Assembly (NCBI RefSeq): GCF_005083845.1
Contig: NZ_CP034894.1
Span: 124,001-188,000 of the forward strand
Length of the DNA: 64,000 bases
Direction: 5' to 3'
From: Buchnera aphidicola (Aphis helianthi)
GTDB lineage: Bacteria > Pseudomonadota > Gammaproteobacteria > Enterobacterales > Enterobacteriaceae
Shown: one piece after another, positions 30,941 to 41,684 of the stretch
Position numbering within the stretch: the stretch's first letter is position 1
How the letters are laid out: the number at the start of each line of letters is the position of its first letter
Position numbers and translations under genes: made by a program
The notes under the pieces: model-generated
Told to the model about the DNA's origin: nothing
What the model saw: only the letters and a program-made list of their open reading frames with translations
Databases searched by the model: none

Positions 30941-33753
30941 ATAAAAATTCGTTTTTCACCATTTCCTTGAGTATTAGAAATACAACGTGTACAAATTTCA
31001 TGGTTATTTTGATTAAGATTTGAAATGTTATAATGCCAACATCTTTGACATTTTTTTTCTTTGCTTTTTTTTAAAGAAATTTTAAATTTAGAAAATAAAA
31101 GACTTGTTTTTGTATTTTTTGGAGCTACATCGTAATTTTCAACTACAACATGAGATGTTAGAAATATAAATTTTAATTCATCTCCTAAAAGATTTAATTT
31201 TTCTTTTATTTCGGGTCTTACATATAATATAATAGATGCTTCTAATGAATTATTTATTTGTTTATTTTTTATTTCTTCTTCTATAAATTTATTTATTTCA
31301 TTTTTAATTGCTATTATTTCATTCCAGAATTGATGATTAAATACAGTATTAATATTTAAATCAAACAATTTATCGAACCATTCTTCTGTAAATACATATT
31401 TCGAATGTTTTCCAGGTAAATAGTCCCATATTTCATTAGCAGTAAATGATAATATAGGTGATATCCATCTAACAAGCGCATGAATTATATAATATATTGC
31501 TGTTTGACAGCTTCTTCGTTCTAAACTATTTTTTTGTAAAGTATATTGTCTATCTTTGATAATATCAAGATAAAAAGACCCCATTTCAATAGAACAAAAA
31601 TGCATTAATCTTTGTATGACTCCATGGAAATTATATTTGTTATAAAATGTAATAATTTCTTCTTGTACTATTTTCGTATGAGAAACAGCCCACTGATCTA
31701 AATGAATCATATTTTTTTGAGACACAATATTTTTATCTGGATTAAAATCATTTATATTAGCTAACATAAAACGTGCTGTATTTCTGATTCTTCGATAAAT
31801 ATCTGATGTTCTTTTTAAAATTTCATTCGAAATAGAAATATCATTAGAATAGTTTGATGAAGCCACCCAAAGCCTTAAAATATCTGCACCTAACGTATTG
31901 ATTATATCGTTAGGACTAATAGTATTACCTATAGATTTAGACATTTTTTGTCCTTTTCCATCAACTACAAATCCATGTGTTAAAACTTCTGAATAAGGTG
32001 CTTTTTGAGTAATTAACATTGATATCATCAATGATGACATAAACCAACCTCTATGTTGATCAGAACCTTCTAAAAACATATCTGCACGATTTATTATATT
32101 TTGTTTGTTTTTATATTCTATTGATGTATGAGTATTTCCTGATTCAAACCAGACATCTAATATATCAAAAATTTGATCGTATAGATTATACTCTATACCT
32201 AATATTTCTTTTAAATCAATATTCCACCATACCTGAATACCTTCTAGTTCCACTTTTTTAATTATTTTTTTCATTATTAAAGAGTTTTGAGGATGTATTT
32301 GACCTGTTTTTTTGTGTATAAAAATAGACATTGGAACACCCCATTTTCTTTGTCTTGAAATACACCAATCAGGTCTGTTTTTTATCATTTCTTCAATTCT
32401 AGACTTGCCCCATTGAGGAATCCATGAAACTTTTTTAACTTCTTTAATAGTATTGAAACGAAAATTATTTTTGTTAATATTAATAAACCATTGTGGAGTA
32501 GCTCGAAATATAATAGGAGTTTTGTGTCTCCAACAATGTGGGTAACTATGATTTAAAGAGTTATGATGTAATAAGCAATTAGAATCAATTAATAATTTAA
32601 TAATAATTTCATTAGATTTAAAAATATTGATACCATCTAATTTCGGGTGTACATTTTTTTTAAAATCACCCTTATAATTAATTAAATTTATTGTATTGAT
32701 GTTGTATTTTTGACAAATAGTGTAGTCATCTTGTCCATGATCTGGTGCAGTATGAACTGCACCTGTACCTGCTTCAAGAGTAACATGTTTGCCTAATATT
32801 ACAGGTAATTTAATATTTTTTAAAAATGGATGTAAAAATTTTATTCCTTCTAGTTTTTTACCTTCAATAGAAACTAAATATTTCCAATTTTTTATTTTTA
32901 AAATATTAAGTGTATTTTTAACCAACTCTTTAGCTATAATTAAATTATATTGTTCAGTTTCAATTACATCATACCTAAAGTTAGGGTGTACTGTAATAGC
33001 TTGGCTAGATGGAAGTGTCCATGGAGTAGTTGTCCAAATAGGTAAATATATTTCTTTATTATTTAATATATGTATATTAAATATTTTTTTTAAATTTTTA
33101 TCATTGCTTTTTATTGCAACAAAAATTGCGTCTGATGTTTTATTAGAATATTCAATTTCTGCATCAGATAAAGATGATTGACATTTTAAACACCAATATA
33201 CAGGTTTAAAATCTCTATATAAGTATTTTTTTTCAATAATTTTAGCAAGTGTTTTTATTATATTTGCTTCGTTTTTGTAATCCATTGTAAGATGAGCATT
33301 GTCCCAATCTCCAATTACTCCTAGTCTAATAAAGTCTTTTTTTTGTTTTTTTACTTGATTTTCTGCATATTTTCTACATTTTTCTTGAAATTTTAACGTA
33401 TCTATTGTGTTTTTATGTATACCTAATTTTTCTTCAATTTTTTGTTCAATAGGTAATCCATGACAATCCCATGATGGTATATATGGAGCATCAAAACCAG
33501 ATAAATTTTTTGATTTAATTATTATATCTTTCAAAATTTTATTAACTGCATGTCCAATATGAATATTTCCATTAGCATATGGAGGGCCATCATGTAGAAA
33601 AAAAATTTTTTTATTTTCTTGTTTTTTTCTAATTATTTGATAAAGATTATTTTCATACCAATTTTTTAAAATTTGAGGTTCTTTTTGAGTTAAATTAGCG
33701 CGCATAGAAAATTTTGTTTTAGGTAAATTTAAAGTTTTTTTATAATCATGCAT
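30937..33753 (-). CDS. ileS: Isoleucyl-tRNA synthetase
   Basis: Class I synthetase that charges tRNA-Ile. Start chosen at ATG 33753, 10 bases after the ribF stop, giving 938 residues, exactly the E. coli length, beginning HDYKKTLNLPKTKF. A reading from 33810 would lie inside ribF. HIGH is exact in GNIHIGHAVNKI and KMSKS is exact. The CP1 editing site is intact (WTTTPWTLP and HTAPDHGQDDY), unlike ThrRS and PheRS here. The C-terminal zinc finger (CQRCWHY and CTRCISN) is kept. Order ribF-ileS-lspA as in E. coli. Confidence 0.97.
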   Translation of the reverse strand: MHDYKKTLNLPKTKFSMRANLTQKEPQILKNWYENNLYQIIRKKQENKKIFFLHDGPPYANGNIHIGHAVNKILKDIIIKSKNLSGFDAPYIPSWDCHGLPIEQKIEEKLGIHKNTIDTLKFQEKCRKYAENQVKKQKKDFIRLGVIGDWDNAHLTMDYKNEANIIKTLAKIIEKKYLYRDFKPVYWCLKCQSSLSDAEIEYSNKTSDAIFVAIKSNDKNLKKIFNIHILNNKEIYLPIWTTTPWTLPSSQAITVHPNFRYDVIETEQYNLIIAKELVKNTLNILKIKNWKYLVSIEGKKLEGIKFLHPFLKNIKLPVILGKHVTLEAGTGAVHTAPDHGQDDYTICQKYNINTINLINYKGDFKKNVHPKLDGINIFKSNEIIIKLLIDSNCLLHHNSLNHSYPHCWRHKTPIIFRATPQWFININKNNFRFNTIKEVKKVSWIPQWGKSRIEEMIKNRPDWCISRQRKWGVPMSIFIHKKTGQIHPQNSLIMKKIIKKVELEGIQVWWNIDLKEILGIEYNLYDQIFDILDVWFESGNTHTSIEYKNKQNIINRADMFLEGSDQHRGWFMSSLMISMLITQKAPYSEVLTHGFVVDGKGQKMSKSIGNTISPNDIINTLGADILRLWVASSNYSNDISISNEILKRTSDIYRRIRNTARFMLANINDFNPDKNIVSQKNMIHLDQWAVSHTKIVQEEIITFYNKYNFHGVIQRLMHFCSIEMGSFYLDIIKDRQYTLQKNSLERRSCQTAIYYIIHALVRWISPILSFTANEIWDYLPGKHSKYVFTEEWFDKLFDLNINTVFNHQFWNEIIAIKNEINKFIEEEIKNKQINNSLEASIILYVRPEIKEKLNLLGDELKFIFLTSHVVVENYDVAPKNTKTSLLFSKFKISLKKSKEKKCQRCWHYNISNLNQNNHEICTRCISNTQGNGEKRIFI

Positions 33754-33763
33754 AATTTTATCT

Positions 33764-34711
33764 TTATTTTTTTGGTCCATAATTGAAAGTATTAAAATAT
33801 TTTGTAACAATTTTAATATCTTTACTAATTTGGTCTTTTAGTTTTTGTGTTGACGAGAAAAATAATTCATTTCTTATTTTTTTATATAAAAAAACTTCTA
33901 TTTTTTTATTATATAAATTAATATTTGTATTAAATAAATGAGCTTCAAGAATTTTTATTTTTGGTATATAAATATAACTAGGCTTAATGCCTATATTGCA
34001 TATTCCTAAATATATTTTTTTAAAATGAACTTGAACTGCATATACTCCATTATTTAAAGGAAAATTATCATATAATTTTATATTGGCTGTTGGATAACCC
34101 AGTGTCTTACCTATTTGATTACCATAAATAACGCGACCAATAAGACTAAATGGTCTTCCAAGTAATGCCTGCACTAATTTGAAATTATTTTCTAATAAAT
34201 ATTTTCTAATATTAGTACTGCTTACTTTAATATTATCTTTATATAGTGGTTTGATTTCGATAATATTAAATTTATATTTTTTACTAATTTCTTGTAAAAG
34301 CGAAATGTTTCCATTTCTTTTGGAACCAAATTTAAAATCTTTTCCAATTATAATAAATTTTATATTTAGTTTATTAATTAATATTTGTATAATAAATTTT
34401 TCAGCACTAAGATTTGAAAAAAAAATATTAAATTGAATACATAAAACAATATCAATTTTATATAATTGAATATATTTGATTTTTTCACGAAATTTTGTAA
34501 TTCTTTTTGGAGGGTTTTGATGATTAAAAAATTCCAATGGTTGTGGTTCGAATAAAATTATTATTGTTGGTAAATTTTTTTCTTTACCTATATTATATAC
34601 GTTAGATAGTAATTTTTGGTGTCCTAAATGAACTCCATCAAAATTGCCAATACTTACAACTGAATTAGAATTGATTTTTTTTAGATTATGAATACCTCGT
34701 ATAATCCTCAT
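33764..34711 (-). CDS. ribF: Riboflavin kinase / FAD synthetase
   Basis: Bifunctional enzyme: riboflavin to FMN (C-terminal kinase domain) and FMN to FAD (N-terminal nucleotidyltransferase domain). It has 315 residues (E. coli 313). N-domain motif SIGNFDGVHLGH with LFEPQPLEFF and VSSTNIRKYL. Kinase part begins near GRVIYGNQIGKTLGYPTANI and has GVYAVQV. Its products are cofactors for complex I (FMN in NuoF). Divergent from rpsT, the same arrangement as E. coli. Confidence 0.97.
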   Translation of the reverse strand: MRIIRGIHNLKKINSNSVVSIGNFDGVHLGHQKLLSNVYNIGKEKNLPTIIILFEPQPLEFFNHQNPPKRITKFREKIKYIQLYKIDIVLCIQFNIFFSNLSAEKFIIQILINKLNIKFIIIGKDFKFGSKRNGNISLLQEISKKYKFNIIEIKPLYKDNIKVSSTNIRKYLLENNFKLVQALLGRPFSLIGRVIYGNQIGKTLGYPTANIKLYDNFPLNNGVYAVQVHFKKIYLGICNIGIKPSYIYIPKIKILEAHLFNTNINLYNKKIEVFLYKKIRNELFFSSTQKLKDQISKDIKIVTKYFNTFNYGPKK

Positions 34712-34829
34712 TATTATATTAACCTAATTAAATAAAGTAATATATCATATAATTTATATTTATATAATAATTGTTCGCAAAGGTTTTAATATGTAATTTA
34801 TTAGATTTTCTATGAATTGTTATTTTTTC

Positions 34830-34857
34830 TTGCACCATATTTTATATATATTGTAAT
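34830..34857 (+). promoter_or_regulatory. Predicted rpsT promoter
   Basis: TTGCAC (34830-34835), 16-base spacer, TGTAAT (34852-34857). This gives a transcription start around 34864 and a short leader carrying the SD AGGAG before the TTG start codon at 34881. Confidence 0.45.
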
Positions 34858-34880
34858 TTTTTAAGGTTTAGGAGTTAAAA

Positions 34881-35144
34881 TTGGCGAATATTAAATCATC
34901 TAAAAAAGATGCTATAGCATCTGAACAGCGTCGAAAAAGCAATACAAGTCAACGTTCAAAAATTCGTACTTTTATCAAAAAAGTTAGATTAGCTATTATT
35001 TCTGGAGACAAACAAAAAGCGGAATATGCTTTTAAGAATATGCAACCTATTGTTGATAAATATGCAACTAAGGGTTTAATACATAAAAATAAAGCTGCAA
35101 GACATAAATCTATTTTATCATTGCAAATTAAGAAATTAAATTAA
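34881..35144 (+). CDS. rpsT: 30S ribosomal protein S20 (TTG start)
   Basis: 16S rRNA-binding protein of the small subunit. It has 87 residues (same as E. coli), beginning [18 protein letters not shown]. The start codon is TTG, with TAGGAG 9 bases before it. E. coli rpsT also starts with UUG, which weakens initiation and allows autoregulation by S20. Monocistronic, with its own hairpin terminator at 35163. Confidence 0.96.
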   Translation: MANIKSSKKDAIASEQRRKSNTSQRSKIRTFIKKVRLAIISGDKQKAEYAFKNMQPIVDKYATKGLIHKNKAARHKSILSLQIKKLN

Positions 35145-35162
35145 AACTAAATTTATTTATAT

Positions 35163-35196
35163 AGTATTGCCTCTAATTTTATTAAGAAGCAATACT
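35163..35196. terminator. Bidirectional terminator between rpsT and dnaJ
   Basis: AGTATTGC / GCAATACT (8 bp) extended by TCT/AGA after one mismatch, 10-base A/T loop, with T-rich sequence on both flanks. It lies between the convergent rpsT and dnaJ stops and can serve both transcripts. Confidence 0.7.
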
Positions 35197-35206
35197 TTAT
35201 AATATT

Positions 35207-36343
35207 TTATTTGGTCAAATCATCGAAAAATCTTTTTACTCCATCAAAAAATCTTTTTGAACGAGGTGTATTTTTTTCACCTCTAAAACCATGGAAACTT
35301 TTTCCTAATTCATTTAAAAGATATTTTTGTTGTTCGTTAAGATTAACTGGTGTTTCTACTACTACACGACACAATAAATCACCTTGATTTCTATTTTGAA
35401 CTGATTTTACACCTCTTCCTCGTATACGAAAGAGTTTTCCTGATTGTGTTTCAGATGGGATTTTTAATTTAACTCGACCATCTAATGTAGGAACTTCAAT
35501 TTCTCCTCCTAATGCAGCCATGGTAAAATTTATTGGCACTTCACAATAAAGATTATTTTCTTCTCTTTCAAATATAGGATGTGTATTTACTGCAATTTGT
35601 ACATAAAGATCTCCGGATTGTGCACCATTAATTCCTGCTTCTCCTTCATTATTAAGACGAATTCGATCATTATTATCTATACCAGGTGGAATTTTTACTG
35701 ACAGTGTTTTATTAGTTTTAATTCTTCCTTGACCTTGACAGATACGACATGGATCTTGAATTATTGTTCCCTTTTCATTACATGTAGGACAAGATTGTTG
35801 TACTGTAAAAAATCCTTTTCTTATATGTATTTGACCTCTACCTTGGCAAGTTGAACAATTTCGAGGTTTAGTTCCTGTTTTTGCTCCTGTTCCATAACAA
35901 TGTTTGCATTTTTGGAACGTTGGAATACGTATTTCTTTTATTGCCCCTTTTACTGCTTCTTCTAAAGAAATTTTCATATTATAACATAAATCAGCCCCTT
36001 TTTTTACTCTTTGATTCCTACTTCCTCCAAAAATATCACCGAAAACATCTCCAAAAATATCACCAAAATCTGTAGAACTAGTAAAGGTGCTATAAGTAGT
36101 ATTTTGATTATTACCGTTTTCAAAAGCTGCATGTCCATATTGATCATATGCATTTCTTTTTTCTTCGTTAATTAAGATTTCATAAGCTTCTTTTATTTCT
36201 TTAAATTTATTTTCAGCGTTTTTATCTCCTTGATTTCTATCAGGATGATATTTCATTGCTAATCGTTTATAAGCTTTTTTAATCTCACGTTCTTCAGCTG
36301 ATTTTGAGACTCCTAAAATTTGATAGTAATCTTTTTTTCCCAT
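35207..36343 (-). CDS. dnaJ: Chaperone protein DnaJ
   Basis: Hsp40 co-chaperone that brings substrates to DnaK and stimulates its ATPase. It has 378 residues (E. coli 376). J domain with YHPDRNQ (HPD at about residues 33-35), a G/F-rich linker (about 75-110), and a zinc region with four CxxC repeats: CKHC, CSTC, CPTC and CRIC. The third repeat reads CPTCNEKG, so it lacks the usual second glycine. C-terminal substrate domains follow. It is transcribed from the dnaK promoter, past a GC-rich hairpin. Confidence 0.97.
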   Translation of the reverse strand: MGKKDYYQILGVSKSAEEREIKKAYKRLAMKYHPDRNQGDKNAENKFKEIKEAYEILINEEKRNAYDQYGHAAFENGNNQNTTYSTFTSSTDFGDIFGDVFGDIFGGSRNQRVKKGADLCYNMKISLEEAVKGAIKEIRIPTFQKCKHCYGTGAKTGTKPRNCSTCQGRGQIHIRKGFFTVQQSCPTCNEKGTIIQDPCRICQGQGRIKTNKTLSVKIPPGIDNNDRIRLNNEGEAGINGAQSGDLYVQIAVNTHPIFEREENNLYCEVPINFTMAALGGEIEVPTLDGRVKLKIPSETQSGKLFRIRGRGVKSVQNRNQGDLLCRVVVETPVNLNEQQKYLLNELGKSFHGFRGEKNTPRSKRFFDGVKRFFDDLTK

Positions 36344-36373
36344 TATTACTCTTCCTAACTTTTAAAATAATTA

Positions 36374-36402
36374 CACGGGCGTAGATTTTTTCTACGCCCG
36401 TG
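36374..36402 (-). promoter_or_regulatory. GC-rich hairpin in the dnaK-dnaJ spacer
   Basis: Perfect 12-bp inverted repeat CACGGGCGTAGA / TCTACGCCCGTG with a 5-base loop. It is the most GC-rich intergenic element in the window. From memory, the E. coli dnaK-dnaJ spacer has a hairpin with the same CACGGGCG / CGCCCGTG arms. There is no clean U run after it, so partial termination, processing or mRNA stabilisation are all possible. It would set the DnaK:DnaJ ratio. Confidence 0.8.
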
Positions 36403-36444
36403 CTAGCTTTAGACGGTTAAAATTATTTATTTTTAATTTAATAA

Positions 36445-38361
36445 TTATTTTTTAGGATCCTTTATTTCTTCAAATTCTGCATCTACAACATTTTCATTTT
36501 TTTGGGATGTAGAGGATTTATTTTCATTTTTCAGATTTTCATCTGACTTGGTTTGATGAACTTCTGTCAGTTTAGATGAAAGTGTTAATAGATTTTGTAT
36601 GTTTTTTTCAATTTCAGACTTATTTTCTCCTTTTAAGGATTTCTCTAAGTCATCTAAAGCTGATTTTATTTTTTCTTGATCTTGAATTTCAATTTTTGTT
36701 TTATTTTCATCTAATTGTTTTTTTGTACTATGAATTAATTGATCACCTTGATTACGTATTTGAATTAATTCTTCAAATTTACGATCTGCTTCAGAGTTTG
36801 CTTCTGCATCATTTATCATTTTTTTGATTTCTGATTCATTAAGTCCAGAAGAAGCTTTAATAGTGATTTTTTGCTCTTTTCCAGTTTTTTTGTCTTTTGC
36901 TGAAACATGTAAAATTCCATCAGAATCAATATCAAATGTGACTTCGATTTGTGCTGTTCCTCTAGGTGCTGGTTCAATTCCATCTAGATTAAATTGTCCT
37001 AAAGATTTATTATCTACAGCTCTTTTTCTTTCACCTTGTAGTACATGTATTGTTACTGCTGATTGATTATCTTCTGCTGTTGAAAAAACTTGACTGTGTT
37101 TAGTAGGAATTGTAGTATTTTTATTAATAAGAGCAGTCATTACACCACCCATAGTTTCAATTCCTAAAGATAATGGAGTTACATCAAGTAATAATACGTC
37201 TTTAACATCACCTGAAAGAACCCCTCCTTGAACAGCGGCTCCAACTGCGACTGCTTCATCTGGATTAACATCTTTTCTAGGTTCTTTTCCAAAAAATTCT
37301 GCTACTTTAGATTGAACCATAGGCATTCTTGTTTGACCACCTACTAGTATAACGTCATTAATATTTGAAATTGATAATCCTGCATCTTTCAAAGCCACTT
37401 CGAGTGGTTTAATAGATCTTAATACTAAATCTTCGACTAAAGATTCAAGTTTAGAACGAGTAACTTTAATATTTAAATGTTTTGGACCATTAGAATCTGC
37501 TGTAATATATGGTAAATTTACATCTGTCTGTTGTGCTGATGATAGTTCAATTTTAGCTTTTTCCGCAGATTCTTTTAATCGTTGCATAGCTAATGAATCG
37601 TTTCTTAAATCAATACCTTGTTCTTTTTTAAATTCATTTACTAAATAATTAATTAATCTGCTATCAAAATCTTCTCCTCCTAGATGAGTGTCTCCATTTG
37701 TAGCAAGTACTTCAAATGTTTTTTCTTTGTCTACATCATCTATTTCGATAATTGATATATCGAAAGTTCCTCCACCTAAATCATAAACAGCTATAGTTCG
37801 ATTACCCTTGCCTTTATCTAAACCATATGCAAGCGCTGCGGCTGTAGGTTCATTAATAATTCTTTTAACTTCTAATCCAGCAATTCTACCAGCATCTTTT
37901 GTTGCTTGTCGCTGAGCATCATTAAAATATGCAGGTACTGTGATAACAGCTTCTTTTACCGATTCTCCCAAATAATCCTCTGCAGTTTTTTTCATTTTTT
38001 TTAAAACTTCTGCAGAAATTTGAGGAGGAGCCATTTTTTTTCTTTTAATATCAATCCAAGCATCTCCATTTTCAGAGTTGATGATATTATATGGCATAAT
38101 TTTTATATCACGTTGAACTTCTTCATCTTTAAATTTTCTACCAATTAAACGTTTTATAGCAAATAAAGTATTTTTTGGATTCGTAATAGCTTGACGTTTA
38201 GCAGGTTGACCTACTAAAACTTCGCCTTCTTGAGTATATGCAATAATTGAAGGTGTAGTACGATCTCCTTCTGAATTTTCTAAAACACGGGGTTTGTTGC
38301 CATCCATAATGGCAACACAAGAGTTGGTTGTTCCCAAGTCGATACCAATAATTTTACCCAT
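36445..38361 (-). CDS. dnaK: Chaperone protein DnaK (Hsp70)
   Basis: ATP-dependent Hsp70 chaperone. Start chosen at ATG 38361 behind TAGGAGAAA, giving 638 residues, exactly the E. coli length, beginning [16 protein letters not shown]. The reading can be extended to 38448, but that part is untranslated leader. Nucleotide-binding domain has [28 protein letters not shown] and [10 protein letters not shown]. Linker is DVLLLDVTP. The helical lid follows, with a lysine/glutamate-rich tail ending EEIKDPKK. Codon use is less eroded than in neighbours, which fits high expression. Preceded by a sigma-32 promoter. Confidence 0.98.
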   Translation of the reverse strand: MGKIIGIDLGTTNSCVAIMDGNKPRVLENSEGDRTTPSIIAYTQEGEVLVGQPAKRQAITNPKNTLFAIKRLIGRKFKDEEVQRDIKIMPYNIINSENGDAWIDIKRKKMAPPQISAEVLKKMKKTAEDYLGESVKEAVITVPAYFNDAQRQATKDAGRIAGLEVKRIINEPTAAALAYGLDKGKGNRTIAVYDLGGGTFDISIIEIDDVDKEKTFEVLATNGDTHLGGEDFDSRLINYLVNEFKKEQGIDLRNDSLAMQRLKESAEKAKIELSSAQQTDVNLPYITADSNGPKHLNIKVTRSKLESLVEDLVLRSIKPLEVALKDAGLSISNINDVILVGGQTRMPMVQSKVAEFFGKEPRKDVNPDEAVAVGAAVQGGVLSGDVKDVLLLDVTPLSLGIETMGGVMTALINKNTTIPTKHSQVFSTAEDNQSAVTIHVLQGERKRAVDNKSLGQFNLDGIEPAPRGTAQIEVTFDIDSDGILHVSAKDKKTGKEQKITIKASSGLNESEIKKMINDAEANSEADRKFEELIQIRNQGDQLIHSTKKQLDENKTKIEIQDQEKIKSALDDLEKSLKGENKSEIEKNIQNLLTLSSKLTEVHQTKSDENLKNENKSSTSQKNENVVDAEFEEIKDPKK

Positions 38362-38677
38362 TGTATTTCTCCTATTTTGATAAATTGGGTTTTCAACCTT
38401 TATGCGGCCATTTTTTTGGCTATTAGCTACATAGGATTGTATTTTCATATTTATCTATCGTGTTGTGATTATTAGATGGGGTCTTTTTTTTAGTCATCAA
38501 GGTCTAGGTCTAAAAAAAATGAATTTTCACATTCAGTTTAAAAAGAATATGATTTTGTTTACGAAACATAATTTATTATTTTATACTTTTCATGTATATT
38601 AAATTTTTATTCTTTGATTTAAAAATTATATTTATAAAATATTTATTATTATTTAAAATAGTTTTTGAGGTCATCTT
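38362..38677. other. Divergent regulatory spacer between dnaK and nuoA
   Basis: 316 bp with no gene. On the minus strand it holds the dnaK SD, a leader of roughly 105 bases and the sigma-32 promoter at 38473-38501. The nuoA side (38510-38677) is nearly pure A/T. The nuo promoter must lie there, but no box pair is clear enough to call. The nuoA SD is GAGG at 38667-38670. Confidence 0.7.
38473..38501 (-). promoter_or_regulatory. Sigma-32 heat-shock promoter of dnaK-dnaJ
   Basis: Read on the minus strand: -35 CTTGATG (38501-38495), 13-base spacer, -10 CCCCATCTA (38481-38473). This matches the sigma-32 consensus (CTTGAAA, 13-17, CCCCATNTA). From memory it matches E. coli dnaK P1 (CCTTGATGAC and GACCCCATTTAG) almost base for base outside the spacer. 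The CCCC tract stands out in this AT-rich DNA. Predicted transcription start is near 38466. Confidence 0.88.
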
Positions 38678-39061
38678 ATGTCAGTAGTAAATGCAATTGA
38701 TACTAGAGAATACTTATCTTTCTTTTGTTTTATTTTTTTTTCTTTAATTTTTTGTTTATTCATGTTATTTACAAGTTCTTTATTAGGTGGAAAATCATCA
38801 TCAAGATATAAACATACTCCTTTTGAATCAGGTATTGCTCCAGTAGGAGATACTTATTTGCATTTTTCTATTAAGTTTTATTTAGTTGCAATGTTTTTTG
38901 TAATATTTGATGTTGAAGCTCTTTATCTATATATATGGTCTATTAGTATAGTTGAATCTGGTTGGATAGGATTCATCGAAGCTTTTATATTTATTTTATT
39001 TCTTTTGCTATCATTATTTTATTTGATTCGTATTAAAGCATTGAACTGGACGCATAAATAA
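38678..39061 (+). CDS. nuoA: NADH-quinone oxidoreductase subunit A
   Basis: Membrane subunit of respiratory complex I near the quinone site. It has 127 residues (E. coli 147, with a longer tail). Three membrane spans (about 15-35, 68-90, 96-115) and the conserved loop [46 protein letters not shown] region, in which FESGI and the acidic DVEALY are clear. First gene of nuoABCDEFGHIJKLMN. GAGG SD 8 bases before the start. Confidence 0.95.
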   Translation: MSVVNAIDTREYLSFFCFIFFSLIFCLFMLFTSSLLGGKSSSRYKHTPFESGIAPVGDTYLHFSIKFYLVAMFFVIFDVEALYLYIWSISIVESGWIGFIEAFIFILFLLLSLFYLIRIKALNWTHK

Positions 39062-39096
39062 AATATTTAAATTCGTTATATTTAGGATATAATTTA

Positions 39097-39783
39097 ATGA
39101 AACATAAAATGAACTATGTTTTAACTCGAGCAGAAACAAAGGATTCTAATAAAAAATATCCGAAAGAAGTCAGTCATTTTGTGGTAGATCCTGTTGAAAG
39201 TTATTTAAAAAAAAATATTTTCATAGGTAAAATTAATCAGTTAATTCATAAGTTAGTAAATTGGGGTCGAAAAAATTCACTTTGGCCTTATAATTTTGGA
39301 TTATCGTGTTGTTATGTAGAAATGGTAAGTGCTTTTACTTCTATACATGATGTCGCTCGTTTTGGATCTGAAGTATTGAGAGCTTCTCCGAGGCAAGCTG
39401 ATGTTATGGTAATTGCAGGTACACCATTTATTAAAATGGCTCCTATTATTCAAAGATTATATGATCAAATGTTAGAACCTAAGTGGGTTATTTCCATGGG
39501 TGCATGTGCTAATTCAGGTGGAATGTATGATATCTATTCTGTTGTCCAAGGAGTAGATAAATTTTTACCAGTAGATATTTATATCCCCGGTTGTCCACCT
39601 AGACCAGAAGCATATATACATGCTTTGACATTGCTTCAAAATTCAATTAACGAAGAAAGAAGACCATTATCTTGGGTAATTGGAGAACAAGGAATATATC
39701 GAAAAGACAAATTATCAGAAAAAGTTAAAAAAAGAAGCAAAAGGATTTCAATTATCAATCTTCCAACAGTAGAAAAAATTTAG
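39097..39783 (+). CDS. nuoB: NADH-quinone oxidoreductase subunit B
   Basis: Peripheral-arm subunit that carries cluster N2, the last Fe-S centre before quinone. It has 228 residues (E. coli 220). Ligands visible: the Cys pair in GLSCCYVEM, Cys in [10 protein letters not shown], and Cys in [11 protein letters not shown]. All four are kept. The extra lysine-rich tail is typical of AT-biased symbionts. Confidence 0.97.
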   Translation: MKHKMNYVLTRAETKDSNKKYPKEVSHFVVDPVESYLKKNIFIGKINQLIHKLVNWGRKNSLWPYNFGLSCCYVEMVSAFTSIHDVARFGSEVLRASPRQADVMVIAGTPFIKMAPIIQRLYDQMLEPKWVISMGACANSGGMYDIYSVVQGVDKFLPVDIYIPGCPPRPEAYIHALTLLQNSINEERRPLSWVIGEQGIYRKDKLSEKVKKRSKRISIINLPTVEKI

Positions 39784-39856
39784 TAATGAACTCAAAAAAA
39801 AATAATATAATTTTTTAAATATAATGAGAATTTAATAAAATGTTCAAGTTTTTAGA

Positions 39857-41680
39857 ATGAATTATAATGAGAAATCCATGATAGATGAAATTACAAGTAA
39901 AAGTGATTTTTTAAACCAAAATATTCGTAAAGATAATTTAAATGATTTAATTTTTAAAAAATTATTTGATATCTTTGGTAAAGATTTTTGTAGTATTCAA
40001 AAGACTAAAACAGGTTTTCCAATAATTTGGGTAAATAAAACTTTATTAATACAAGTTATTAAATTTTTATTAAATTCACCATATTTTTATAATATGCTGT
40101 TTGATTTACATGGTGTTGATGAACGTTTTCGATTAAATCGAAAAAATTTACCCAAATCTGATTTTTCAGTGTTTTATCATTTAATATCTATTAAATATAA
40201 TACTGATTTTATGATAAAGGTTCCTTTATTAAAAAATGATTTAACTTTGTTGACATGTACTGATTTATTTCCGAATGCTAACTGGTATGAACGAGAAACA
40301 TGGGAAATGTTTGGTATTGTTTTTAAAAATCATCCAAATTTAACACGTATTATTATGCCTCACACATGGAAAGGATATCCATTAAGAAAAGATTTTCCAG
40401 CTAGAGCTACTGAGTTTAAAACTTTTTTCTTAAATGAAGAAAAAGAAGATGTAGAAATGGAAAGTTTAAAATTTAAACCTGAATTATGGGGGATGAAAAG
40501 AAAAAATGATGACGTAGATTTTATGTTTTTAAATTTAGGTCCAAATCATCCATCAGCGCATGGTGCTTTTAGAATTGTTTTGCAATTAGATGGCGAAAAT
40601 ATTGTTGATTGTGTTCCTGATATAGGATATCACCATCGAGGTGCAGAAAAAATGGCAGAGCGTCAATCATGGCATAGTTATATTCCATATACGGACCGAA
40701 TTGAATATTTAGGTGGCTGTGTTAACGAAATGCCTTATGTGTTAGCAGTAGAAAAGTTAGTTAATATTACTGTTCCAGAAAAAGTAGAAGTAATTCGAGT
40801 AATGTTATCAGAATTATTCCGAATTAATAGTCATTTATTATATATTTCTACTTTTATTCAAGATGTGGGATGTATGACGCCTGTTTTTTTTGCTTTTACT
40901 GATCGACAAAAAATCTACGATTTAATTGAAGCAATAACTGGAGCAAGAATGCATCCGGCTTGGTTTCGTATTGGGGGTGTGGCACATGATCTTCCAAAAG
41001 GATGGAATATTTTATTAAAAAATTTTCTTGAATGGATGCCAAAAAGATTAAAATATTATATAGATGTAGCTTTAAAAAACACTATTTTAATTCATCGATC
41101 TAAAGGTATTGCTAAATATTCTCAAACAGAAGCTGTACAATGGGGTGTAACAGGTGCTGGTTTACGTGCTACAGGCTTGGATTTTGATGTAAGAAAAAAG
41201 AGACCTTATTCTGGATATCAAAATTATACTTTTGAAGTACCTATTGGTAATGGAATAAGTGATTGTTATTCTAGAGTAATGATTAAAGTAGAAGAAGTAT
41301 ATCAAAGTCTTTTAATTTTAAAACAATGTTTGAATAATATGCCAGAAGGTCCTTTTAAAGCGGAACATCCATTAACTACTCCTCCTCCTAAAGAAAATGT
41401 TTTAAAAGATATTGATAGTATGATTACTCATTTTTTACAAGTATCATGGGGTCCTGTAATTTCAGCAAATGAAAGTTTTCAAATGATTGAAGCTACTAAA
41501 GGTATTAATAGTTATTATTTAATTAGTGATGGTGGTACCATGAGCTATAGAACCAGAATACGTACACCTAGTTTTCCACATTTACAACAAATACCATCAG
41601 TTATTCGTGGAAGTTTAATATCAGATTTAATTGTATACTTAGGAAGTATAGATTTTGTTATGTCAGACGTGGATAGATGA
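39857..41680 (+). CDS. nuoC: NADH-quinone oxidoreductase fused subunit C/D
   Basis: Fused NuoC-NuoD (nuoCD) of the connecting arm, as in E. coli. It has 607 residues. An alternative ATG at 39878 gives 600, the E. coli length, and is equally plausible. C part (about 1-190) has [18 protein letters not shown] and [14 protein letters not shown] part (about 210-607) has [15 protein letters not shown], where the His and downstream Tyr form the quinone headgroup site, [11 protein letters not shown], and [16 protein letters not shown]. Ends [11 protein letters not shown], as in the family. Confidence 0.97.
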   Translation: MNYNEKSMIDEITSKSDFLNQNIRKDNLNDLIFKKLFDIFGKDFCSIQKTKTGFPIIWVNKTLLIQVIKFLLNSPYFYNMLFDLHGVDERFRLNRKNLPKSDFSVFYHLISIKYNTDFMIKVPLLKNDLTLLTCTDLFPNANWYERETWEMFGIVFKNHPNLTRIIMPHTWKGYPLRKDFPARATEFKTFFLNEEKEDVEMESLKFKPELWGMKRKNDDVDFMFLNLGPNHPSAHGAFRIVLQLDGENIVDCVPDIGYHHRGAEKMAERQSWHSYIPYTDRIEYLGGCVNEMPYVLAVEKLVNITVPEKVEVIRVMLSELFRINSHLLYISTFIQDVGCMTPVFFAFTDRQKIYDLIEAITGARMHPAWFRIGGVAHDLPKGWNILLKNFLEWMPKRLKYYIDVALKNTILIHRSKGIAKYSQTEAVQWGVTGAGLRATGLDFDVRKKRPYSGYQNYTFEVPIGNGISDCYSRVMIKVEEVYQSLLILKQCLNNMPEGPFKAEHPLTTPPPKENVLKDIDSMITHFLQVSWGPVISANESFQMIEATKGINSYYLISDGGTMSYRTRIRTPSFPHLQQIPSVIRGSLISDLIVYLGSIDFVMSDVDR

Positions 41681-41684
41681 AATT

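Noticed and set aside
33754..33810. N-terminal extension of ileS by 19 residues
   Set aside because: It would lie inside the end of ribF and has no counterpart in IleRS; ATG 33753 gives the E. coli length exactly.
34712..34880. Possible small RNA in the ribF-rpsT spacer
   Set aside because: Pure A/T sequence apart from the promoter and SD; no stable stem with a terminator.
38362..38448. N-terminal extension of dnaK by 29 residues
   Set aside because: DnaK starts at ATG 38361 behind a good SD, with the exact family N-terminus; the extension is leader RNA.
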